From NCBI GenBank assembly GCA_905202485.1, contig CAJKRY010000006.1:1-64000 (forward strand): a stretch of 64,000 bases of DNA, read 5' to 3'. The DNA is from an uncultured Methanomassiliicoccus sp. (GTDB lineage: Archaea; Thermoplasmatota; Thermoplasmata; Methanomassiliicoccales; Methanomassiliicoccaceae). The translations under genes were made by a program, and so were the position numbers. Position 1 is the first letter of the stretch. Each line of letters opens with the position of its first letter. This document shows, one piece after another, positions 49,206-58,168 of this stretch. A model generated the notes under the pieces. It was not told where the DNA came from. It ran no database searches and saw only the letters and a program-made list of their open reading frames with translations.

Positions 49206-50735
49206 TTACTCTTCCTGGGGTTTTTCGGTCGCTTTTAAAAGCTCTTCCGCACCTTCAATAGCTTCTATCGCTTTTTCATGACCTTGTTCTGCAGCTTTCA
49301 TATACCATTCTGCAGCTTTCTTCAGGTCACGTTCTACGCTGCGCCCTTTCAGATACATTGTTCCTATGCGGTACTGAGCTTCAGCGTCTCCCCTGTCAGC
49401 AGATTTTCTATACCATCTAATGGCTTCTTCGTCGCTCTGAGGGACTCCCCATCCACTCATATATGCACGGGCGATGGCATTTTCTGCCTTCGGATATTCT
49501 TTTTCTGCAGCCTTCATATACCATTCTGCAGCTTTCTTCAGGTCCCTGTTGACTCCCTTTCTATTTTGATACATCCAGCCCAAACGGTACTGAGCTTCTG
49601 GAAGGCCCTGTGATGCGGCTGCCATCATCCATTCAAGCACTCTGGAGTCCTTCTGGGCTACGCCTACATCTTCCAAAGCGATCATGGCAAGAGCATATTG
49701 AGAACAAGCATGGCCTCTCTCCGCCGCTCTTCTGTAAAGTTTCATGGCTTCTCTGGGATTACGGTAAACTCCCTTACCGTTCATATACATCCAGGCCAAG
49801 CGGTATTGAGCTTCCACACCCCATTTGCGTGAAGCATTAATATACCAGTCCACAGCTTCCTTTTTAGCAGATTCATCGCTTCCCAAGACGATTAATGCAT
49901 TTTTACATTCCAGATTGCCTTTTTCTGCTCCTTTTGTAAAGCACTCTACGGCTTTATCATAGTCTTCATCTATGCCAGTTCCAGTAAGATATGCCCACCC
50001 AAGATTGCAGTATGCTCCGGGACATCCCTTGTCTGCTGCTTTGCGGTAAAGCCTGACAGCCTGTGTCGGATTCGGCTCTGCTCCACGCCCGAGCATGTAC
50101 AACTGCCCAAGATTGTTCATTGCCAGAGAATGACCACGCCTAGATGCTAGAGTGTACCATTTCACAGCTTCTTCATTATTCTGCTCTACTCCTCTGCCTT
50201 TCTGGTAAAGAATTCCAAGGTTGTACTGAGCCATTATGTGATTGTGATCTGCAGACTTTAGAAACATATCTCTGGCTTTCTCATAGTCCTGCTTCACGTC
50301 AGTACCTTTGAGATAAATCATGCCTAATTCATATTGAGCATCGCTTATGTCCTGCTCTGCAGCAAGCGTGTAGAACCTGATGGCTTTTTCCACATCTTTT
50401 TCGATTTCTGTTCCTTTCCAGTATTTGCGTCCCATCTTCAGCTGTGCGGATGCATCTCCGGACTCGGCCAGCTTAGTAAGCTCTTCAATCGCTGCCTGTG
50501 CGGACTCTTCAGCTGCTTCTGCAGGTTTTTGTTCAGAATTTTCTGCTTCCTGCGAAAGTTCAGCAGGTTTCTCAGCTTCGACGGTTTCCACCTGAACCGG
50601 TTCTGCTGCATCTTCAGCCTTGACTTCTGATTCTGCCTGTACTGCATAGCATTCTTCTTTGTTTACATCTTCCTTTACTGGGTTATCAACCGACTGGTTG
50701 TCCTCAGCAGGCTCAATATTATTAGTTTCTGACAT
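49206..50735 (-). CDS. Sel1-repeat protein with acidic N-terminus
   Basis: 509 residues. Residues 1 to about 80 are low-complexity and acidic (many E, A and V). From about 85 to 500 run about eleven Sel1-like repeats of 36 residues, e.g. AQYELGMIYLKGTDVKQDYE and AQYRIGTMYLKGRSVERDLK, with the typical AxxxLGxxYxxGxGVxxD consensus. Sel1 arrays are protein-interaction superhelices, more usual in bacteria than in archaea; transfer from gut bacteria is likely. No signal peptide, so cytoplasmic. Partner unknown. The start ATG at 50735 has GGAGATG a few bases upstream. Confidence 0.88.
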   Translation of the reverse strand: MSETNNIEPAEDNQSVDNPVKEDVNKEECYAVQAESEVKAEDAAEPVQVETVEAEKPAELSQEAENSEQKPAEAAEESAQAAIEELTKLAESGDASAQLKMGRKYWKGTEIEKDVEKAIRFYTLAAEQDISDAQYELGMIYLKGTDVKQDYEKARDMFLKSADHNHIMAQYNLGILYQKGRGVEQNNEEAVKWYTLASRRGHSLAMNNLGQLYMLGRGAEPNPTQAVRLYRKAADKGCPGAYCNLGWAYLTGTGIDEDYDKAVECFTKGAEKGNLECKNALIVLGSDESAKKEAVDWYINASRKWGVEAQYRLAWMYMNGKGVYRNPREAMKLYRRAAERGHACSQYALAMIALEDVGVAQKDSRVLEWMMAAASQGLPEAQYRLGWMYQNRKGVNRDLKKAAEWYMKAAEKEYPKAENAIARAYMSGWGVPQSDEEAIRWYRKSADRGDAEAQYRIGTMYLKGRSVERDLKKAAEWYMKAAEQGHEKAIEAIEGAEELLKATEKPQEE

Positions 50736-50827
50736 TTTTCATCTCCAATCTCGGTATTTTTGCTCCTTGATTGAACAGTGTGATAAGAGTGACGGCATAC
50801 CAATATATGCCGATTACGATGCAATCA

Positions 50828-51469
50828 TCACTTTATCTCTAGCATCTCAGCTTCAGTTTTGTCTCCGTCAATTGTAATCACTGCAGAGTATCCATTCATG
50901 GCAGGACCAGGATTTATAAAAATTGTTTTATTTTCTTCAATCATTCCTCTGGCCTCATGAATATGTCCTGAAAGAACCAATCTAGGATGATATGCATCCA
51001 CTATAGATTTGATAGCAGTGCTTCCCACATGAGCTCCGCTGGGTATCATGTCATTTATACCCATCGGCGGGGCGTGTAAAATGAGAACAGCATTCATTTC
51101 CATCAGCGGATCTAATGAAGATCCTATATCTTCTTCGCTCAATTCGAAGGGAGTGTTGAAGATTGTTGGGTTAGAACCGCCGAGACCTATGAAAGGAACC
51201 TCATTGATGAATATCTTCCTTTTATGCATGAGAATCGCTTTCTCTTTGATGGCCCCCATTATCTCCTCTGGAGGGTCGCAGTTCCCAGCTACAGATAAAA
51301 CTGGAACTTCAAATGTAGATAGGAATTCCTCCGCCCAGCTCTTAGGCCCAAATTGGGTGATGTCTCCAAGAATTACTATAAAATCCGCTCTTTTGTCTTT
51401 GACAATCCTGTTCGCCCACGAAGATACATCTTCGTTGCCGTGTATGTCGGTCAACACAAGAAATTTCAT
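50828..51469 (-). CDS. Metallophosphoesterase
   Basis: 213 residues of the calcineurin-like fold: DIHGN near residue 8, GDITQFGP near 36, GNCDPPEE near 61, HAPPMG and GHIHEARG near the C-terminus, giving the two-metal site. It resembles archaeal YfcE/MJ0936-type phosphodiesterases acting on nucleotides or phosphodiesters. The short length and lack of signal peptide point to a cytoplasmic enzyme. A Sel1 gene follows downstream, 92 bases away, probably a separate unit. Confidence 0.88.
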   Translation of the reverse strand: MKFLVLTDIHGNEDVSSWANRIVKDKRADFIVILGDITQFGPKSWAEEFLSTFEVPVLSVAGNCDPPEEIMGAIKEKAILMHKRKIFINEVPFIGLGGSNPTIFNTPFELSEEDIGSSLDPLMEMNAVLILHAPPMGINDMIPSGAHVGSTAIKSIVDAYHPRLVLSGHIHEARGMIEENKTIFINPGPAMNGYSAVITIDGDKTEAEMLEIK

Positions 51470-51610
51470 ACAACCACTCTCAAAATACCATACTGCTGCT
51501 ACTCAATGTCATCCAATAATAAAATACTCTGTGGTTGTACATTGCAGATATACATTACTATGGGATTTTATTTAGAGTAATAAATATACATCTAAGATTA
51601 ACAGGAAACT

Positions 51611-51641
51611 TTATAAAAATATGTGGGGGTTTGATCCCCCC
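51611..51641 (-). terminator. Terminator of the VIT1/CCC1-like gene
   Basis: GGGGG-TTTGAT-CCCCC (51625-51640); reading leftward the stem is followed by ACATATTTTTAT. It starts 13 bases after the stop of the 51654 gene. Confidence 0.72.
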
Positions 51642-51653
51642 TGTTTATGGAGT

Positions 51654-52244
51654 TTACATAAGCGATTCAATCCAATAACAGATGATGAACGCTCCAATAC
51701 CAGCAATGGCCATTCTGGCACCCTGTACCCATGGATTGCGCTGTCCAGACCTTCCCATCATTGCTCCAACAGCAAACAGTATCACTATGGCGATTGCCAA
51801 GCTTATGTATGCTGCAGTTTTTATGCTCTCTGAACCCAGAATCAGGAAAGGAGACAGTGTCGCCAGACCAGATAGGATAGGGGCTGAAAAGTTCACGGCA
51901 GCCAGCAAGTAAGTGGTTGATTTTGAGATTCTATGGAGCTTCGTGTTGTCCAATGAAGTCAGCATGGCACGTTCCATCTCTTTCATTTTAATGGACTGCT
52001 CCATATTCTCAGCTTCATAGACACTCACTCCGGTTGAAATCCCAAGAGCAACGCTACTCGTCACTATAGTTGCCACTACAATGTGGTAGTTTGGTTGACT
52101 GGAAAACGCAGAGGCAATCAAAATACCCAATATGACGAATGTACTGTCAAATATGGTATTTACGAAAAGCCTTCTCAGAGTTGGGCCAGTTTCTGGTTCA
52201 TGCAGAGCAGTTTTCATGTTCTGCAAAAATCCTTCGTCAGACAA
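51654..52244 (-). CDS. VIT1/CCC1-like membrane transporter (TIGR00267-type)
   Basis: 196 residues with about five membrane segments: 28-46, 55-72, 110-131, 140-162 and 174-194. The family pattern TSSVALGISTGVSVYEAENMEQ lies after the second segment, as in CCC1/VIT1-like iron or manganese carriers, although the archaeal TIGR00267 branch is shorter and its substrate untested. TTG 52244 has AGGTG about eight bases upstream. It follows the DUF211 gene by 29 bases on the same strand and is probably in its operon. Confidence 0.75.
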   Translation of the reverse strand: MSDEGFLQNMKTALHEPETGPTLRRLFVNTIFDSTFVILGILIASAFSSQPNYHIVVATIVTSSVALGISTGVSVYEAENMEQSIKMKEMERAMLTSLDNTKLHRISKSTTYLLAAVNFSAPILSGLATLSPFLILGSESIKTAAYISLAIAIVILFAVGAMMGRSGQRNPWVQGARMAIAGIGAFIICYWIESLM

Positions 52245-52273
52245 GCAAAGACACCTGCGTTATGAGATGGTGT

Positions 52274-52558
52274 TTAGTCCTGAGTTTCTAACTCATCGAC
52301 CAGTTCTTTACCGGCTGAAACGTTATCCACAGAGTGGATCACGGCACCTACTTCTCTTATAGTTTCTTCGACCAGATCATAGTCGATAGAATTGCCCTTG
52401 ATTGTTATTTTCACGGTTTCAGTTTCCTGATCAACTTCCTTTATGGAAATATTTACACCGGAAATACCATCAAGTACGCTTAACTGCTGGGCCACGTCTA
52501 TAATAGACGGATTATGCGGCTTGAGTACATCAAGTACCAACCTTTTTAAGTCGCTCAA
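52274..52558 (-). CDS. DUF211 family protein
   Basis: 94 residues, the whole length of the archaeal DUF211 family: LKRLVLDVLKPHNPSIIDVA at the start, VSGINV-like GISGVNISIKEVDQETETVKITIKG and VEETIREVGAVIHSVDNV. The fold is ferredoxin-like and oligomeric with bound metal in structural examples; function unknown. Start TTG 52558 matches the family N-terminus (MxxxRRLVLDVLKPH). It is the first gene before the transporter-like gene. Confidence 0.88.
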   Translation of the reverse strand: MSDLKRLVLDVLKPHNPSIIDVAQQLSVLDGISGVNISIKEVDQETETVKITIKGNSIDYDLVEETIREVGAVIHSVDNVSAGKELVDELETQD

Positions 52559-52697
52559 TTACGGATCACTTATCCAAATGATTGATTAATTAGCCCATAT
52601 TTAAGAATATTTCTTTTCTGCTGATAATATACATGTTTAGAAATAATCACGTTTTCAGATGTCACCAGAAGGTTTATTTTAACAGCCATTTGATCAA

Positions 52698-54176
52698 ATG
52701 AAAGAAGAGATTGTACAAAGTTTTGTCAACGAAAGATTAATCACCCAAAGACTATACTCCTTTATGCTCCCATTCAGAGAAGTAAGAGTCCTTGATATAA
52801 ATTCAGAACACCTGGGTGTACCCATCGATTCATTGATGGAGAATGCCGGTGAAGCCGTCGCAGAAGCTATTGTTAAAGAATTCGGAGCTGAAAAGAAGGT
52901 TGCAATAGTGTGCGGTGTAGGAAATAACGCGGGAGACGGGTTTGTAGCTGCAAGGAACCTTTTGAGATACTGCGATGTTACAATACTGTTGGCCAGTCCG
53001 CCTGCAGAAATCAGAACAGAGAATGCAAAGCGTGCATATGAAAGAATAAAGCATGTAGCATTCTCATCAGTAGGTGCAAATTTTTCTAATTTTGATATCG
53101 TTATTGATGCCCTGCTGGGTACTGGAAATCTCACAGAAGTCAGGGAACCATATAGGACATTAATTAACAGGATAAATGCAGCAGATACAACGATTGTTTC
53201 GATAGATGTTCCTTCTGGCCTCTTAACAGATATTGCCATCAAACCACAGTATACTATTACATTTACAGATGTCAAAGAAGGAATGACTCCTGAGAATTCA
53301 GGAGAGATAATAGTCATGGACATAGGGATTCCTCATGATGCGTACAATGCTGTAGGTCCAGGAGAGTTTGTATACTATCCAAAGAACCGTCCAGACTCTC
53401 ACAAAGGAGAAAACGGCAAGGTGTTGATAATTGGTGGCGGCCCGTATACAGGGGCTCCAGCCTTGGCAGGAATGGGTGCCTTGAGAATCGGAGCTGATTT
53501 GGTACACATCGCTACTCCTGATGCATCTTACATTCCAATTGCCTCATATTCTCCAGATTTGATAGTTCATAGACTGTCTCAGGAGGTTTTGTGTCCTGAA
53601 GACGTGGAAAAGGTCATGGAGATCGCAGAAAGCGTTGACGCTGTTCTGATAGGGCCCGGACTGGGCAAAGACGAGAGAACACAGGAAGCTGTGAGGATGA
53701 TTATTACAAAATGCAGCAAACCGATGGTGATTGATGCCGATGCCATCACAGCCATTTCAGCCGACCTTTCAATACTCAACGGTAAAGAGTGCATTCTCAC
53801 TCCACATGCCAGAGAGTTTAAGGTTCTGACAGATGAGAATGTGTCTCGAGAGGCAGCGGTTGCTGCGGCAACAGAGCTCGGATGTGTTTTAATCGTAAAG
53901 GGAAAGGAAGACATCATTACCAATGGAAAATGGACAAAGATCAACCGCACTGGGAATTCAAGGATGAGTGTTGGAGGCACCGGAGATGTTCTTGCCGGAG
54001 AAGCTGTTGCCATGCTTTCCAAAGAAATTTCTCCATTTAACGCCGCCAGAATTGCAGCATTTACCAACGGGGCTGCCGGAGACATGGCGTTTGAATCTCT
54101 TGAGTATGGGTTTACAGCTACGGATGTCATAGACAAGATCCCAGAAGTTCTGCGCAGATATCTCCGCAGAATCTGA
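52698..54176 (+). CDS. nnr: Bifunctional NAD(P)H-hydrate repair enzyme
   Basis: 492 residues, the full fused form. The N-terminal YjeF_N epimerase has VCGVGNNAGDGFVAARNL and SIDVPSGLLTD; the C-terminal dehydratase has GKVLIIGGGPYTGAPALAGMGALRIGADLV-type start, LIGPGLGKD, ILTPHAREF and NSRMSVGGTGDVLAGEAVA. Together they turn damaged (S)- and (R)-NAD(P)HX back into NAD(P)H using ADP or ATP. ATG 52698 lies about 20 bases after a TATA-like TTTATTTTAA, so a leaderless message is possible; ATG 52764 gives a shorter, more typical start. Confidence 0.93.
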   Translation: MKEEIVQSFVNERLITQRLYSFMLPFREVRVLDINSEHLGVPIDSLMENAGEAVAEAIVKEFGAEKKVAIVCGVGNNAGDGFVAARNLLRYCDVTILLASPPAEIRTENAKRAYERIKHVAFSSVGANFSNFDIVIDALLGTGNLTEVREPYRTLINRINAADTTIVSIDVPSGLLTDIAIKPQYTITFTDVKEGMTPENSGEIIVMDIGIPHDAYNAVGPGEFVYYPKNRPDSHKGENGKVLIIGGGPYTGAPALAGMGALRIGADLVHIATPDASYIPIASYSPDLIVHRLSQEVLCPEDVEKVMEIAESVDAVLIGPGLGKDERTQEAVRMIITKCSKPMVIDADAITAISADLSILNGKECILTPHAREFKVLTDENVSREAAVAAATELGCVLIVKGKEDIITNGKWTKINRTGNSRMSVGGTGDVLAGEAVAMLSKEISPFNAARIAAFTNGAAGDMAFESLEYGFTATDVIDKIPEVLRRYLRRI

Positions 54177-54214
54177 TGTTCTAACCCCAATCTTTTTTTC
54201 TTATTACCTCCTGT

Positions 54215-55018
54215 GTGGAATTAATGACATCAGCCGTTCCGATTGTTGATCATTTGGTCTTAGAAATTGAAGAGTTTAAGGCCATCTGCGTGGGAGATCT
54301 GCATATTGGTCTTGAATCGGAATATAATGCTAAGGGAGTACACGTTCCTTCTCAAACAAACAGGATGGAAAGAGAATTAGCTCATTTAAGTGAAGGAAAA
54401 GAAAGACTCATAATTGTCGGTGATGTTAAAAATAAAGTCCCTGGATCTACCAGACAGGAGTACCGCGAGCTTCCGCCGTTTTTCAGAAAGATGCTGCACC
54501 ACTACGGGACAGTGGATTTAGTAAGAGGGAATCACGATACAAATATTGAAGAATTTTTACCAGAAGGAGTTAATGTTCATCCTTCAACCGGTTTTACATT
54601 AGGTGACGTTGGTTTTGCCCATGGCCACACATGGCCATCTGCAGAAGTAATGTCCCGCAAGACTTTGATTATTGCACATAATCATCCTTCCGTGGCATTG
54701 ATAGATTCTTTAGGAAATGTAAGTAAAGAACCGTGCTGGGTAAAATTCAGAATGAAAGAGGGTGCGTATCAGAAGTATGTAGAAATTCCTGAAGAAGTCA
54801 TCATGATGCCGGCATTCAACCGCTCATTGGGAGGGAGCCCGGTGAATATAGACAAAGGCAAACTGCTTGGACCGCTCTTTTCAGAAGGAATGGCCGATAT
54901 TGATAATGCTGAAATTTATCTTCCAGATGGTATTTATTTAGGAACTGTTGAATCTCTAAGAATCCAGCAGCCCAGAAGAATCCGTACTCAGCCTAAACCT
55001 GAGAGTCATAAATACTAA
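54215..55018 (+). CDS. Archaeal SbcD-related phosphoesterase (TIGR00024-type)
   Basis: 267 residues. Calcineurin-like motifs: GDLHIGLESEYNAKGVHVPSQ (start of the archaeal branch) near 28, VGDVKNKVPG near 67, RGNHDTNIEEFLP near 105, GFAHGHTWPS and HNHPSVAL. This branch is archaeal and often sits near helicase genes; role in nucleic-acid metabolism is likely, not shown. GTG 54215 and ATG 54224 are both possible starts. It follows nnr by 38 bases and may share its transcript. Confidence 0.88.
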   Translation: MELMTSAVPIVDHLVLEIEEFKAICVGDLHIGLESEYNAKGVHVPSQTNRMERELAHLSEGKERLIIVGDVKNKVPGSTRQEYRELPPFFRKMLHHYGTVDLVRGNHDTNIEEFLPEGVNVHPSTGFTLGDVGFAHGHTWPSAEVMSRKTLIIAHNHPSVALIDSLGNVSKEPCWVKFRMKEGAYQKYVEIPEEVIMMPAFNRSLGGSPVNIDKGKLLGPLFSEGMADIDNAEIYLPDGIYLGTVESLRIQQPRRIRTQPKPESHKY

Positions 55019-55150
55019 ATTAGTTATTTATTAAATTTAAAAATACATTCCACTATCGCATTATTTTATTAAATAGTATTAAATCTAAAAGAGAGAACTT
55101 AGCCAAAAAAAGGTAAAGGGAAGGGGTTTTGTTTTGTCGTTTCAAGATCT

Positions 55151-56665
55151 TCAGAAGTTCTGAATTTCCTGGTAGACGGATCCATCAGGGTTCCTGACAA
55201 CAGCTTTGATAGGCATTTTGCCTGGTAAGCTGTGTGTAGCGCAGGAGTTGCATGGATCATAGGCACGGTAAGCCATCTCAACCATGTTGAGCAGACCTGG
55301 AGAGACTTCCCAGTTCTTGATTAAAGCTTTTGCAGCTTTTCTGACTGACAGGTTGATTGGAGCGTTGTTGTTTGTTGTACCAACTACGAGGTTTACATCA
55401 GTTGTAATTCCCTCTTCATCAGCAACATAGTGGTGGATAAGTACACCACGAGGTGCTTCGATACATCCAATACCTTCGCCAGGTTCGCCTGCTGGGGCTT
55501 TAATGTCTTTGTTGGTGATGGTTGGATCCTGTGCGAGGTCAAGGAGTAATTCTGCAGCGTGCATAAGCTCAATTACTCTGGCCCAGTGGTATGCCATTGT
55601 GTTGTGGACAGGTCCCTCAACACCAAGGTCCCTAAAGGTTCCAAACATGCCTTCATAAGCCTGCTGAGCAAGTGGGGTTGTGAAACCAGTAGATGCGTTA
55701 AGCCTAGCGAGAGGTGCGCATCTGTAAATACCGCTCTCTGGTCCGTCGGTGAAGCCGTTCCAGCCTACTTTCTTCATGAAGCAGAATTTCTCGTACGACC
55801 ATGGTTCAACATGCTCTCCGATGTAATCCAGGTAGTCGTTTGGATGGAACTTGAATTTTTCATTTCCTTTCTGATCGACTACACGGAGTGTACCATCGTA
55901 GAAGTTGATCTTGTTGTTTTTGTCTACAAGGCCCATGTAATAGGTCTCATTATAGTAGATATCCTGACTTGCAATAATGTCAAGGTACTGCTGATTCTTG
56001 AGGACCAAGTCATTAAAGAGGTTGAGCGTGAATTTAGCAAAGTCCACGGTGGATTTTGCCCATCCCTCAATCTTTACCCTGTCATCCTCAGATAGAGGCT
56101 TGCTCATACCGCCCGGAACACCGCACACCGGGTGTGTGGCTTTTCCACCCAGGATTTCCTGGACTTTCTGAGCGTAGGAACGGTGTTTGATAACTTCTCC
56201 TCCGATCTCTACACCTACTGCGTCAACTACACCGAGAATGTTTCTCTGCTCTGCAGGAGCAGCTGGTCCGAGAACGAAGTCAGCTGCAGCCAGGGCATAG
56301 AAGTGAGCGATGTGGCTGTGTACGTAGTGAGCTGCGTAGAACAGTTCTCTCAGTTTCTTTCCGGTTTCTGTAGGTTCAGTGTTGTATACGCCGTCAAGAG
56401 CTTTTGTTGAAGCGAGGTGGTGAGCACCAGGGCATACACCGCAGAGACGAGGTGTGATTTTGTTTAATTCATCTACAGATCTGCCAATGCAGAATTTCTC
56501 GAATCCACGAAGTTCAGGAACCTGCCAGTATGCCTGGGCAACGTTTCCTTCATCATTTAAGAAGATCTCGATTTTTCCGTGACCCTCTAACCTTGTGATT
56601 GGATCGATTGTAATTCTCTTGGACTCAGATTTGTGAGTTTCTTCGAAGACTTTGGGACCGCTCAT
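55151..56665 (-). CDS. mvhA: F420-non-reducing hydrogenase large subunit MvhA
   Basis: 504 residues, the NiFe catalytic subunit. Nickel ligands are RLCGVC near residue 95 and DPCNSCATH at the C-terminus. The chain extends 23 residues past the histidine (SLPGKMPIK to the end), so a maturation protease would have to cut after the His. It oxidises H2 and passes electrons through MvhG and MvhD to HdrA. Overlap with mvhG is four bases (ATGA). No selenocysteine: the residue is an ordinary TGC/TGT Cys. Confidence 0.97.
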   Translation of the reverse strand: MSGPKVFEETHKSESKRITIDPITRLEGHGKIEIFLNDEGNVAQAYWQVPELRGFEKFCIGRSVDELNKITPRLCGVCPGAHHLASTKALDGVYNTEPTETGKKLRELFYAAHYVHSHIAHFYALAAADFVLGPAAPAEQRNILGVVDAVGVEIGGEVIKHRSYAQKVQEILGGKATHPVCGVPGGMSKPLSEDDRVKIEGWAKSTVDFAKFTLNLFNDLVLKNQQYLDIIASQDIYYNETYYMGLVDKNNKINFYDGTLRVVDQKGNEKFKFHPNDYLDYIGEHVEPWSYEKFCFMKKVGWNGFTDGPESGIYRCAPLARLNASTGFTTPLAQQAYEGMFGTFRDLGVEGPVHNTMAYHWARVIELMHAAELLLDLAQDPTITNKDIKAPAGEPGEGIGCIEAPRGVLIHHYVADEEGITTDVNLVVGTTNNNAPINLSVRKAAKALIKNWEVSPGLLNMVEMAYRAYDPCNSCATHSLPGKMPIKAVVRNPDGSVYQEIQNF

Positions 56666-57672
56666 TGCTTAACCCCCGCATTTTTTTCTTGGACTTTCCT
56701 CTTAATGATTGAAACAGGCATTGTGAATGCATAGAATGTTCCGAGAGGATCTTTGATCTGCGTCATCAGCTTCAGAATTTCATCTTCAGACAGCTGTGTT
56801 TCGTTGTCAGCAGTTCTGAAGATTGAAGCTAAGGCGCTTAACATTGATCCGCCCTGATCCATAACGGATGCTGTCGGACCCATGCAGCCACGGCATGGCT
56901 GGTTGGCGTCCAGGCACTTTGCTCCGCAGCCTGCCCTTGTTGCAGGTCCGAGACAAATTACACCCTGTTCTAGCATGCACTTTTCAGGATCGATGGTGAT
57001 CTCATGTGGTAAGTGAACGCCATCGATTGTTGTGACGTCTTTCTTCCTCTTGCATTCGTCACATAGTGTTTTCTGAGAAGCAATGACTGTTCCTTTTGGA
57101 GGAAGTTCTGCTCCTTCTTTTACATGCTTTTCAACCACATCTAAGAATAGATTGATTAATTCTGTAGTTGGCGGGCATCCGGGCATGTAGTAGTCTACAT
57201 CCACTACGTCGTCGAGAGTGAGAACTGTGTCGTATAACACTGGTAATTCCAGCTCTCCTTCTGGAGCTTGGTAGTGAGACTGAGGCCTGACGTTGTCGGG
57301 GTTGACGCTGGAAAAGGTCTTTCCATATACATAGTCGGTCAGGTCTTTCTTGTTGGTCACGTTTGCGAGACCAGGTATTCCACCGAAGCATGCGCAGGAT
57401 CCAAAAGAGACCATAATCAAAGACTTCTGCCTGAGAAGCTTTGCAACATGCTCGTTTTCGCTGTTTCTGATAGCTCCGTTGTAGAGTGTAACTGTGATGC
57501 TCTTATCGGGCATAGCCTCTACATCTTTGAGCTTTGTATCTACAGCGATGGGCCAGAAGGCAATGTCTGCCATCTCAGCAACGCCTAGAATCTTTTCGTC
57601 GATATCCAGAAGGGCGACGTCACAGCCTCCGCATCCGGCTCCCCAATACTGTGCTATCTTTACTTTTGCCAT
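56662..57672 (-). CDS. mvhG: F420-non-reducing hydrogenase small subunit MvhG
   Basis: 336 residues, the Fe-S small subunit. N-terminal WGAGCGGCDVAL holds the proximal cluster cysteines; GSCACFGGIPGLANV, MPGCPPT and later CRGCMG, CDECKRKK and CLGPATRAGCGAKC supply ligands for three clusters. It carries electrons from the NiFe site to MvhD. The ATG at 57672 lies 17 bases after mvhD's stop, with GGAGGGT upstream. The gene is transcribed hdrA-mvhD-mvhG-mvhA. Confidence 0.97.
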   Translation of the reverse strand: MAKVKIAQYWGAGCGGCDVALLDIDEKILGVAEMADIAFWPIAVDTKLKDVEAMPDKSITVTLYNGAIRNSENEHVAKLLRQKSLIMVSFGSCACFGGIPGLANVTNKKDLTDYVYGKTFSSVNPDNVRPQSHYQAPEGELELPVLYDTVLTLDDVVDVDYYMPGCPPTTELINLFLDVVEKHVKEGAELPPKGTVIASQKTLCDECKRKKDVTTIDGVHLPHEITIDPEKCMLEQGVICLGPATRAGCGAKCLDANQPCRGCMGPTASVMDQGGSMLSALASIFRTADNETQLSEDEILKLMTQIKDPLGTFYAFTMPVSIIKRKVQEKNAGVKQ

Positions 57673-57689
57673 AATTTTTACCCTCCTGT

Positions 57690-58166
57690 TTAGTATCCTG
57701 CAGCTTCGCGGTTTGGATCTTTATCTGCACCCCTAAGCGGACTGGGTCCTAGCTGTCTCATTTTCTCTGTGAATTCTTTGATTGTCGCCTGGAACCTTGT
57801 TCCTTCAGAGGCGGAAACCCACTCAAGGTGGAGACGCTCAGGATCTAAACCATACTGCTCAAGCAGCATCTTGAGTAGTGCAATTCTTCTCCTGGTTCTA
57901 TAATTTCCCCCGATATAGTGACAATCGGCGGGGTGGCAGCCTAAAACAAGTACTCCATCGGCGCCTTTTGAGAAGGCACGGAGAACGTGTTCAGGATCAA
58001 CCCTAGCAGAGCACATGGCTCTGATAACTAAGAAGTTTGTAGGCATCTGAAGCCTGGATACTCCTGCCAGATCTGCTCCGGCGTAAGAGCACCAGTTGCA
58101 ACAGAATGCAATGATCTTGGGTTCGAATGTTTCGCTGGAAGTTGTTGCCATTTCTGATGTAGTCAT
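57690..58166 (-). CDS. mvhD: MvhD electron-transfer subunit
   Basis: 158 residues, the 2Fe-2S link between hydrogenase and HdrA. Family motifs: FCCNWCSYAGADLAG near residue 20, MCSARVDPEHVLRAF, GADGVLVLGCHPADCHYIGGN and LEWVSASEGTRFQATI. The start may be ATG 58166 or the second Met (MATTSSETFEPK). It begins two bases after the hdrA stop. The same domain forms the C-terminal third of the gene at 24105-25205. Confidence 0.96.
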   Translation of the reverse strand: MTTSEMATTSSETFEPKIIAFCCNWCSYAGADLAGVSRLQMPTNFLVIRAMCSARVDPEHVLRAFSKGADGVLVLGCHPADCHYIGGNYRTRRRIALLKMLLEQYGLDPERLHLEWVSASEGTRFQATIKEFTEKMRQLGPSPLRGADKDPNREAAGY

Positions 58167-58168
58167 GT

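Noticed and set aside
55200..55260. Selenocysteine in the MvhA C-terminal motif
   Set aside because: The DPCNSCATH motif is encoded by ordinary cysteine codons; no in-frame TGA.
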